This document shows, in pieces, positions 46,031-53,035 of a DNA stretch of 64,000 bases. A program made the translations under genes and the position numbers. This stretch comes from Pseudomonas siliginis (GTDB taxonomy: Bacteria; Pseudomonadota; Gammaproteobacteria; Pseudomonadales; Pseudomonadaceae), in the NCBI RefSeq assembly GCF_019145195.1, contig NZ_JAHSTW010000002.1:558001-622000 (forward strand), written 5' to 3'. Every line of letters begins with the position of its first letter. The first letter of the stretch is position 1. The notes beneath the pieces were generated by a model, which was given only the letters and a program-made list of their open reading frames with translations, was not told the DNA's origin and ran no database searches.

Positions 46031-47076
46031 TGACTGGCTCCTTGAATGATCAACCGGGAACTGTCTTTCGGGTTGACGGTGGTGACCGACCCGGCCTGAC
46101 CGAGAATTTTCGGCAGGCGTTCGCGATACAGACGCAGGAGCATTTGCGGGTCGCTAGACGTGGCCAGACTCGAGACGGTTGCGGTATCGGTCGAGGCTTT
46201 TGCAAGACGCTCGCCTGCCTGCGCGTGAGCCACCTGAAGCGTGCGGTCTGCCTGTTCGTTGGCGGACTGGGTAAGTTTCTCGGCATCGGTGCGCGCGTTA
46301 GCCACTGCTTTGTCAGCCTGCTGACTGGCGGTCAGAACCGCATTGAAAGCACTGATCGCTGGCTCCGGCAGACTCGATTGCACATCGACCCGCGACACCT
46401 CGATACCGATGCCCTGCCCGCTCGCCTTCAGTTCAGCGAGACGCGCGTTGATGCATTGCACCAGATCACCGCGCAATCGCTCACGACGCTCGGCCGCCTG
46501 ATTGTCGGCGCCGATCAGTTCCGGTCGAGCGACCAAGATGGTGTCGAGATCTCGCGCGGCGGCCAGGGCCACGGCGCTGCGCGTCACCAGCCGATCGAGT
46601 GCTGGCAGCACATGCTCGCCTTGCAACACGAATTCGTAGGGATCGGAGACTTGGTAAAACACTCGCACGTCCAGTTGCACTACACCGGCGTCACCGGTCA
46701 ATAAATAACCAGACCCGGCGAGTGCATCGCTCAATGGCGTGGCGAAGGACGCTACCCGATCAGCCTTCAGAGCTTCGTCACTGCGCAACAGATTTTCCAC
46801 TCGACGCTCGATCACCCGGTCAGCCGCCGGCAACAGAACAACCTGCTCAAAGGGTTGCGGCCACGCCCATAACAGCCCGGCATTTTGAACGCGATCAAGC
46901 GCGCCGAAGTGCAGCACCACGGCGCGGTTCTGCGGATCAATCTGCCGAACATTCGAGAACGCCCATGCCAGTGCCGCCAACACGGTGATCGCATACAGGG
47001 CGATGAAGGTCAGACGTCCGGCCTGAATCCACGGACTGTTCAACGCATGTGTTCCACGTGGAACTTCTTCGCTCAT
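46027..47076 (-). CDS. SPFH/HflC-like membrane protein
   Basis: 349 residues: one transmembrane helix (~22-44, 'FIALYAITVLAALAWAFSNV'), an SPFH domain (~46-240, 'VRQIDPQNRAVVLHFGALDRVQNAGLLWAWPQPFEQVVLL' and 'QLDVRVFYQVSDPYEFVLQ'), and an Ala/Gln/Asp-rich coiled coil (~245-310). HflC-type proteins build oligomeric membrane cages that modulate FtsH, but the chromosomal hflKC genes normally sit with hflX/hfq, so this is a specialised paralogue. It overlaps both neighbours by 4 bases. A parS palindrome covers codons ~4-9. Confidence 0.88.
   Translation of the reverse strand: MSEEVPRGTHALNSPWIQAGRLTFIALYAITVLAALAWAFSNVRQIDPQNRAVVLHFGALDRVQNAGLLWAWPQPFEQVVLLPAADRVIERRVENLLRSDEALKADRVASFATPLSDALAGSGYLLTGDAGVVQLDVRVFYQVSDPYEFVLQGEHVLPALDRLVTRSAVALAAARDLDTILVARPELIGADNQAAERRERLRGDLVQCINARLAELKASGQGIGIEVSRVDVQSSLPEPAISAFNAVLTASQQADKAVANARTDAEKLTQSANEQADRTLQVAHAQAGERLAKASTDTATVSSLATSSDPQMLLRLYRERLPKILGQAGSVTTVNPKDSSRLIIQGASQ
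47050..47065. other. parS site (ParB-binding palindrome) 2
   Basis: TGTTCCACGTGGAACT, identical over all 16 bases to the site in folE2, here inside the N-terminal coding region of the HflC-like gene. Confidence 0.9.
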
Positions 47077-48116
47077 GGTTGCGATCCGGCTTTGTTGTCG
47101 AGCGTCGGTGGGCCGTCGACCAATACGCGGAAAGGTGCGGCATCGGTGCGCAGAATCAGTTTGGTTTCCGGTGTGACAATGGTGCCGAGGGTATCGAGGG
47201 AGCGCAGCAGGTTATATAGCTGCGGCGAGCTGGCGTAGGCGCGACCATAAATCTGCGCAGCCTCGACTCGCGATTGCGCTTCAATTTCAGCGGCTTTCAC
47301 CGTCGCATCAGCCTGGACGATTCGCGCATCGCGCTCGGCGGCGGAACGGATTTGCGCCGCTTCGCGTTTGCCAACAGCCGTGCGTTCGGTAGCAATGGTT
47401 TGACGCTCGGCACGCATGCGGTCGACCGTGGCGCTGAGCGTGACCGAGGGCAAAGTCAGCCGCTCGATACCGACCTGCACCACACGCACGCCATAAGTGG
47501 CGAGCAACTGTTGGTCGATCTGCTGACGCAACTGCGCTTCAAAATCGCCGATGCGCACTTGTTTGGCATCAGTGTTGACCAGATTGGCCAGATCGAAACT
47601 GCTGGCCGTGGTCTCCAGTGCTGAGCCGACAAAGGTGCGAATCTGCCGCGCCGCTTCGTCCGGCTGATTCTGCACGGCACGCATGAAACGCTGCACGTGT
47701 TCAGGATCACCCTGCACCTGCCACGCCACGTAGGCCTGAACGATGATACGCAAACCGTCCTTGGTGCCGACGTCCTGCAAACCACTTGAGGTGGTGCGTA
47801 GACGCAAGTCCACTGGAATCGCCGCTTCGAACGGCGCAGGCCAGCGCCAGCTCAAACCGGGATCAAGCAATACCCGCGACGGATTTCCGAAACGCGTGAT
47901 GACCGTGGCTTCGCCGGAGCGCACTTGCACCAGACTCGCGGCGGCAATGGCAAACGCCACCAGCAACGCAGCCCAGCCCATACGCCGCCATGGAAATGGC
48001 CCGGCCTCTTGCGGATCGCCGTGATGGTGATGATGACCATGATGATGGTGATGCCCGCCGTGGCCGTGATCGTGGCCGCTGTGGTCGTGAACGTCATGAA
48101 CAGGCGACTGGCTCAA
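47073..48116 (-). CDS. SPFH/HflK-like protein with histidine-rich metal-binding N-terminus
   Basis: 347 residues. Residues 7-32 contain 16 histidines with Asp and Gly between them, followed by one transmembrane helix (~48-66, 'AALLVAFAIAAASLVQV'), an SPFH domain (~68-250, 'TVITRFGNPSRVLLDPGLSWRWPAPFEAAIPVDLRLRTTSS') and a coiled coil. In the HflK topology the N-terminus is cytoplasmic, so the His cluster could bind zinc or nickel next to the co-encoded P-type ATPase, which lacks its own metal-binding domain. It overlaps both neighbouring genes by 4 bases. His-rich tails are also known in metal chaperones such as HypB and SlyD. Confidence 0.88.
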   Translation of the reverse strand: MSQSPVHDVHDHSGHDHGHGGHHHHHGHHHHHGDPQEAGPFPWRRMGWAALLVAFAIAAASLVQVRSGEATVITRFGNPSRVLLDPGLSWRWPAPFEAAIPVDLRLRTTSSGLQDVGTKDGLRIIVQAYVAWQVQGDPEHVQRFMRAVQNQPDEAARQIRTFVGSALETTASSFDLANLVNTDAKQVRIGDFEAQLRQQIDQQLLATYGVRVVQVGIERLTLPSVTLSATVDRMRAERQTIATERTAVGKREAAQIRSAAERDARIVQADATVKAAEIEAQSRVEAAQIYGRAYASSPQLYNLLRSLDTLGTIVTPETKLILRTDAAPFRVLVDGPPTLDNKAGSQP

Positions 48117-50074
48117 TGGGTGGCTCCTGGTTGAGCGGTGGTACGGGCGGGCGACGGATCAGTCGGCAGCGTGAAAGTGCGGAGATCGATGGTTGGCGCA
48201 TTTGCGCTGCCGCCAAGTCGATGGTCGAGCACTAGCAACCTGGCTTTACTCAAGCCCTGACTGAGCTGGCTGAGATATTGCTCCAGCACAAAAGCCTGGC
48301 CAGCACTGGCGAAGGCTTTCTGTTCGGCGCTGAATTTCAGGTCTGCCGTTTGCGCCTCGGCATTGATCTCCCGCGCATTGGCCGTTGCCTGATCTCGTGC
48401 CGTGCTCGCCTGCAACTGCGCCTCGTTAGTGGCCTGCGCAGCCGCCCCGCGTTCGCGAGCGATCAACGCCTGCGCGCCGATCTGCGCCGCTTGCACACTG
48501 TGATAGGCATTCGCCGCGCCGGCCGGTGGATGAATCGCTTCGACGACTGTGGCGAGGATTTCCACACCACTGTTCAATCTGTTCAGATCACTTTGCACTG
48601 CGCGACCGATTTCCTCGGCCAGCCCTGCCCTGTCGTCGCCGAGCAGACCGTCGAGGGTGCGCGAGGCAAAATCGTGAACCAGGATGCGGCTGGCGGTGCT
48701 GCGAATCAACGTCGGTACATCGGCGCTGTTATAGGTCGCGGCGAGCGCCGCCTCGTCGTTCAAACCGATGCGATAAACGAAGCGCACGTCCATGTTGACG
48801 ATTTGCAGGCCCTGTTGCGCGCCGCGGCTGCTGGCGATGACCTGGGATTTTTCATTGACGTGGCTGGCGTCCCACAAACGGTTGGCGGTCAGCGGCGCCG
48901 GGCCTTCAGCGGAGTCGGACTGCACAGCGATTGGCTTGTCGCCGACACTGGTTGCCAGTTCATGGACCACGCCGTTTTCAACGGAGATCACACGCCCCAA
49001 TGGCCAAGGCAACCCGCTATGCAAACCCGGGCCGAAAACCTGTACCGGTTTACCGAAGCGCTCATAGATGCCGCGACCTTGCAGGGGAATTTCATGTACC
49101 CCTGTCAGCAGCCAACCGCTAAGGGCGACCACTGCCAACACCGGCAACAACGCCCGGCGCATGTAACTGAAGGCCCAGATCTGGCGCAAATCGATGCCGA
49201 AACGGTTGTGCATTTCATGCTGTAACGCCAGCCACGGCTGCGGCGGCCAACGCAGCATATCGGCGATAAAACTGCGCGCCAGCAGGGTCGGTTCGAGTTG
49301 TTCGCGGCGCGGGCTGAAAACAGACAGCACCGCGCGCAATAACAGTTCGATGGCAACCAACATCGGCAGGATTGCGCTGAATACCGCAACACGCGCCGGC
49401 CAGACTGCGTCTTCGCTGGCAAACAACAGACACAGCGCACCGATCAACAGAGTGATGATCACCACCCGGGTCAGTTGCGCCAGCGCAGCCGCTTCCGGCC
49501 ATTGCGCCGGCGGTTCCTGCGCCAGTTGCCGCTCCAGCACCAGCAGGGCAAACGCCAGCAACAACGCCAATGCCGCACCGATGCTCGCCGACAGCCCCAA
49601 GGCCGCCGCAGGCAACGTGAGATTCCACACCTGCTCAATACCAAGCAGAACCAGCAACGCCCAGCCGCCGAGCCACAACGTCGGCGCACCGATTTGTCCA
49701 AGCAGATGGCGGCCCCGCTGACTCAAGCGCTCCAGCAGCCTTTCGTACCAGCCCTCGGCTGCAGCGCCCTCCTCCACAACGGTCGGTTGCGAAGCTGGCG
49801 GATGCATCACCCGCGCGCGCCAGCGCGTCACCCACCACGCCGATTGCAGACCGGCGACCAGCACCAGCAACGCTGCGCCCTGATTGACCAACAACGGCAA
49901 CCACAGGGACTGCGGCGCAAACAGGCCGACGAAAAACGCCAGCACCCAGCCCGACCCCGCCACTGCGCCGAGTCCATACGCCAACCGACGCAATTTGCGT
50001 GACTGCACGGCTGCCTGCTGAAAGCGCGGCAGCCCGGTGACTGGCGTGGCGTCCAACTCAAGATCGACTTGCAT
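48113..50074 (-). CDS. Polytopic SPFH/HflK-like protein
   Basis: 653 residues, first gene of the operon. Unlike ordinary HflK, it has about six hydrophobic helices in its first ~255 residues ('LAYGLGAVAGSGWVLAFFVGLF', 'LWLPLLVNQGAALLVLVAGL', 'LWLGGWALLVLLG', 'IGAALALLLAFALLVL', 'VVIITLLIGALCLLF', 'AVFSAILPMLVAIELLLRAVL'). A further helix (~310-328) leads into the SPFH domain (~335-540, 'LQGRGIYERFGKPVQVFGPGLHSGLPWPLGRV') and coiled coil. A Zur-type box ends 33 bases upstream. The polytopic extension suggests a membrane-embedded scaffold. Confidence 0.85.
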   Translation of the reverse strand: MQVDLELDATPVTGLPRFQQAAVQSRKLRRLAYGLGAVAGSGWVLAFFVGLFAPQSLWLPLLVNQGAALLVLVAGLQSAWWVTRWRARVMHPPASQPTVVEEGAAAEGWYERLLERLSQRGRHLLGQIGAPTLWLGGWALLVLLGIEQVWNLTLPAAALGLSASIGAALALLLAFALLVLERQLAQEPPAQWPEAAALAQLTRVVIITLLIGALCLLFASEDAVWPARVAVFSAILPMLVAIELLLRAVLSVFSPRREQLEPTLLARSFIADMLRWPPQPWLALQHEMHNRFGIDLRQIWAFSYMRRALLPVLAVVALSGWLLTGVHEIPLQGRGIYERFGKPVQVFGPGLHSGLPWPLGRVISVENGVVHELATSVGDKPIAVQSDSAEGPAPLTANRLWDASHVNEKSQVIASSRGAQQGLQIVNMDVRFVYRIGLNDEAALAATYNSADVPTLIRSTASRILVHDFASRTLDGLLGDDRAGLAEEIGRAVQSDLNRLNSGVEILATVVEAIHPPAGAANAYHSVQAAQIGAQALIARERGAAAQATNEAQLQASTARDQATANAREINAEAQTADLKFSAEQKAFASAGQAFVLEQYLSQLSQGLSKARLLVLDHRLGGSANAPTIDLRTFTLPTDPSPARTTAQPGATH

Positions 50075-50106
50075 AACACCCCGAAAATGTAGGCCCCGCG
50101 TTCATA

Positions 50107-50123
50107 GCGTTACGATATAACGC
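50107..50123. promoter_or_regulatory. Zur-box-like palindrome 3
   Basis: GCGTTACGATATAACGC: arms GCGTTA/TAACGC around CGATA, with GTTA and TATAAC positioned as in the other two boxes. It lies 33 bases before the SPFH operon start. Confidence 0.65.
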
Positions 50124-50284
50124 AAACTGTGAAATATTCGTACACAATTGTGCTTATTCAAAAATGCCGCAGCTGTCGCTTGCCTGAAGCCTTGACCGAA
50201 ATGTTCGGCGAAGCTCATATTACGCACATAATTTTTATCGCGACTAATCTTGGCTATCCCCTTCGAGCAATCTGGAGCAAGCGC

Positions 50285-51685
50285 ATGAGCAACTATGACG
50301 TGGTGATTCTGGGCGGCGGCCCTGGCGGTTATAACGCAGCGATCCGCGCCGGCCAGCTCGGGCTCAAGGCCGCTTGCGTCGAAGGACGTGCAACCCTCGG
50401 CGGCACCTGTCTGAACGTCGGTTGCATGCCGTCCAAAGCCTTGCTGCACGCGTCGGAGCTGTACGCCGCTGCGGTGGGGACAGAGTTCGCCAATCTCGGC
50501 ATCGAGGTTAAACCGACGCTGAACCTTGCGCAGATGATGAAGCAGAAGGACGAAAGCGTCGCCGGCCTGACCAAGGGCATCGAATTTCTGTTTCGCAAGA
50601 ATAAGGTCGACTGGATCAAGGGCTGGGGCCATATCGACGGCCCGGGCAAAGTGACGGTGACCGACGCCCAAGGCAACAAGAGCGAGCTCAGCGCCAAGGA
50701 CATCATCATTGCCACCGGCTCCGAACCCACTCCCCTGCCCGGCGTCGAGATCGACAACCAGCGCATCCTCGATTCCACCGGCGCGCTGTCGCTCAATGAA
50801 GTCCCCAAACATTTGGTGGTCATTGGTGCCGGGGTGATCGGCCTGGAGCTGGGTTCGGTGTGGCGGCGACTCGGCGCGCAGGTCACCGTGGTCGAATACC
50901 TTGATCGTATCTGCCCCGGCGTAGATGGCGAGGCCGGCAAGACCTTGCAGCGCGCGCTGAGCAAACAAGGCATTGCCTTCAAATTGAGTTCCAAGGTCAC
51001 CAGCGCCACCAGCTCCGCCACAGGCGTGCAGCTGAGCGTCGAGCCTGCCGCTGGTGGTACGGCTGAGCTGATCGAAGCCGACTATGTGCTGGTGGCCATC
51101 GGGCGCCGGCCGTACACCCAGGGCCTGGGGCTGGAGAACGTCGGCCTGAGTACCGACAAACGCGGCATGCTCGCCAACAAGCAACATCGCACCGAAGCCG
51201 CCGGGGTCTGGGTGATCGGCGACGTCACGTCAGGGCCGATGCTCGCGCACAAGGCTGAAGACGAGGCCATGGCCTGCGTCGAGCAGATCCACGGCAAGGC
51301 CGGCGAGGTCAATTACGCGCTGATCCCCAACGTCATCTACACCCAACCGGAACTGGCCAGCGTCGGCCAGACCGAAGAACAACTCAAGGCCGAGGGCCGC
51401 GCCTACAAGGTCGGCAAGTTTCCCTTCACTGCCAACAGCCGGGCGAAGATCAATCACGAAACAGAAGGCTTTGCCAAAGTCCTCGCCGACGAGCGCACGG
51501 ACGAAGTGCTCGGCGTGCATCTGGTCGGGCCGAGCGTGAGCGAGATGATCGGCGAGTTCTGTGTGGCGATGGAGTTCAGCGCCTCGGCCGAGGACATTGC
51601 CCTGACCTGCCATCCGCACCCGACGCGTTCGGAAGCATTGCGTCAGGCAGCGATGAATGTCGAGGGGATGGCGACGCAGATGTAG
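50285..51685 (+). CDS. lpdA: Dihydrolipoamide dehydrogenase
   Basis: 466 residues from ATG 50285 after GGAGCAAG. FAD-binding 'VVILGGGPGGYNAAIRAGQLG' (~6-26), redox-active disulfide 'GGTCLNVGCMPSK' (Cys42, Cys47), NAD site 'LVVIGAGVIGLELGSVWRRLG', and the C-terminal His-Glu pair in 'CHPHPTRSEAL'. It is the E3 component that reoxidises lipoamide in 2-oxoacid dehydrogenases or glycine cleavage. It stands alone, away from E1/E2 genes, like Pseudomonas lpd3. Followed by a REP pair. Confidence 0.95.
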   Translation: MSNYDVVILGGGPGGYNAAIRAGQLGLKAACVEGRATLGGTCLNVGCMPSKALLHASELYAAAVGTEFANLGIEVKPTLNLAQMMKQKDESVAGLTKGIEFLFRKNKVDWIKGWGHIDGPGKVTVTDAQGNKSELSAKDIIIATGSEPTPLPGVEIDNQRILDSTGALSLNEVPKHLVVIGAGVIGLELGSVWRRLGAQVTVVEYLDRICPGVDGEAGKTLQRALSKQGIAFKLSSKVTSATSSATGVQLSVEPAAGGTAELIEADYVLVAIGRRPYTQGLGLENVGLSTDKRGMLANKQHRTEAAGVWVIGDVTSGPMLAHKAEDEAMACVEQIHGKAGEVNYALIPNVIYTQPELASVGQTEEQLKAEGRAYKVGKFPFTANSRAKINHETEGFAKVLADERTDEVLGVHLVGPSVSEMIGEFCVAMEFSASAEDIALTCHPHPTRSEALRQAAMNVEGMATQM

Positions 51686-51706
51686 GTTCCAAACCTTTCC
51701 GCCGTC

Positions 51707-51772
51707 TTCGCGAGCAGGCTCGCTCCCACTTTGGAATGCGTTCCCCCTGTGGGAGCGAGCCTGCTCGCGAAT
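51707..51772. repeat. Tail-to-tail REP pair with TTGGAATGCGTTCC spacer
   Basis: TTCGCGAGCAGGCTCGCTCC, spacer CTTTGGAATGCGTTCCCC, then GTGGGAGCGAGCCTGCTCGC. Between the convergent lpd and Lrp-family genes; same architecture as the pairs near 31.9 and 40.6 kb. Confidence 0.9.
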
Positions 51773-51785
51773 GGCGCCACCCGGT

Positions 51786-52259
51786 CTACAGCGGCAAATG
51801 CCCCAGCGGCAGTGCGCCCGGCGCCTTCACCGTGTGAATGGCAAAGTTGCTGCGAATATCGCTCACACCCGGAAGCTTGAGCAGATGGCCGCTGACAAAG
51901 CGGTCATAAGCGCGCAAGTCAGGTACCACTACCTGCAACAAAAAGTCCGATTCGCCGGACACCAGAAACGCTGAGACCACCTCAGGCAGCGCAGTAACAG
52001 CCGCATAAAAAGCCTCGGCGCGTTCTTCGTTGTGCCGCTCGACCTTAACCCCGACAAACACAGTCAGTCCCAGCCCGACTTCATCGCGATCCAGGTTGGC
52101 CTGGTAGCCTCGGATCACCCCCGCCTCTTCCAGCATGCGCACCCGCCGCAGACACGGTGAGGCCGACAGTCCGATTTCTTCCGCGAGCTCGACATTGCTC
52201 AGGCGCCCGTTGCGCTGCAGCGCAGCGAGAATCTTGCGGTCATAAGCGTCGAGTTTCAT
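51786..52259 (-). CDS. Lrp/AsnC-family transcriptional regulator
   Basis: 157 residues. N-terminal helix-turn-helix 'LDAYDRKILAALQRNGRLSNVELAEEIGLSASPCLRRVRMLEEAGVI' and a C-terminal RAM ligand-binding domain ('VGLGLTVFVGVKVERH', 'GESDFLLQVVVPDLRAYDRFV'). It is divergent from a LysE-type exporter across 146 bases, the classic arrangement in which the regulator senses an amino acid and switches on its export. Confidence 0.9.
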   Translation of the reverse strand: MKLDAYDRKILAALQRNGRLSNVELAEEIGLSASPCLRRVRMLEEAGVIRGYQANLDRDEVGLGLTVFVGVKVERHNEERAEAFYAAVTALPEVVSAFLVSGESDFLLQVVVPDLRAYDRFVSGHLLKLPGVSDIRSNFAIHTVKAPGALPLGHLPL

Positions 52260-52405
52260 CTTTGGCAGATCCCGATAGTCTGACGGTTGAAAACCAGCAG
52301 GTTATGCCAAAGCTGTGAACAATAGAAGCCGACTACGCAAGCACCTGCCCTGCTCTCTCGCTCTAGACTGGCGCGAGAAAATCGACATCGAAAACGGGGT
52401 TTGAT

Positions 52406-53035
52406 GTGGCAAGTCTTTGGCTGTTTATTCTGACGCTGGCTGTGGTTCTGCTACTGCCGGGACCGGACATGATCCTGCTATTGCAAACCGGTGCGCGGCA
52501 AGGTCGAGCGGCGGCGCTGGCCACGGCGTTGGGCCTGGCCATCGCCCGCGCCTGCCATGTGGCACTGGCAGCATTGGGGCTGGCGGCGCTGTTCAAAACG
52601 GCGCCGTGGACGTTTGACGTGGTGCGTATCGCTGGCGCGGCCTATCTGTTGTGGATCGGTATCCAGTGTTTGCGCAGCTCGCTGGTACCGAGTCTGCAAA
52701 ACCAAGAGCAGGCACCTGCTCCCGGCCAGTGGCGCGATGCGATCCGTCGCGGCTTGCTGACCAACCTGCTTAATCCCAAGGCTTTGCTGTTCTGCTCAGT
52801 GCTGCTGCCGCAATTCATCGTCAGTCACGGCGCGCCGGTGCTGAGCCAGTTTGCCGTGCTTGGCATGGTGCTGGTCGCCGTCGGTCTGCTGTTCGACAGC
52901 GTGGTTGCCCTGACTGGCGCGGCACTGGGCCGTTGGCTGCAACACAGTCCAAGCGCCCAGCGCGTTCAGCAATGGTTGTTCGGCAGCCTGTTGATTGGCT
53001 TCGCCGTACGCCTGAGCTTCCTTCAGCAGACTTAA
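52406..53035 (+). CDS. LysE/RhtB-family amino-acid exporter
   Basis: 209 residues from GTG 52406 behind GGGG; the ATG at 52404 is out of frame. Six hydrophobic helices, with the family signature 'LLPGPDMILLLQTGARQGRAAALATALGLAIARACHVALAALGL' near the N-terminus and 'GLLTNLLNPKALLFCSVLLPQF' mid-protein. It exports an amino acid or homoserine-lactone-like solute across the inner membrane, probably under control of the divergent Lrp-family gene. Its stop overlaps the convergent TPR gene by 4 bases. Confidence 0.9.
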   Translation: MASLWLFILTLAVVLLLPGPDMILLLQTGARQGRAAALATALGLAIARACHVALAALGLAALFKTAPWTFDVVRIAGAAYLLWIGIQCLRSSLVPSLQNQEQAPAPGQWRDAIRRGLLTNLLNPKALLFCSVLLPQFIVSHGAPVLSQFAVLGMVLVAVGLLFDSVVALTGAALGRWLQHSPSAQRVQQWLFGSLLIGFAVRLSFLQQT

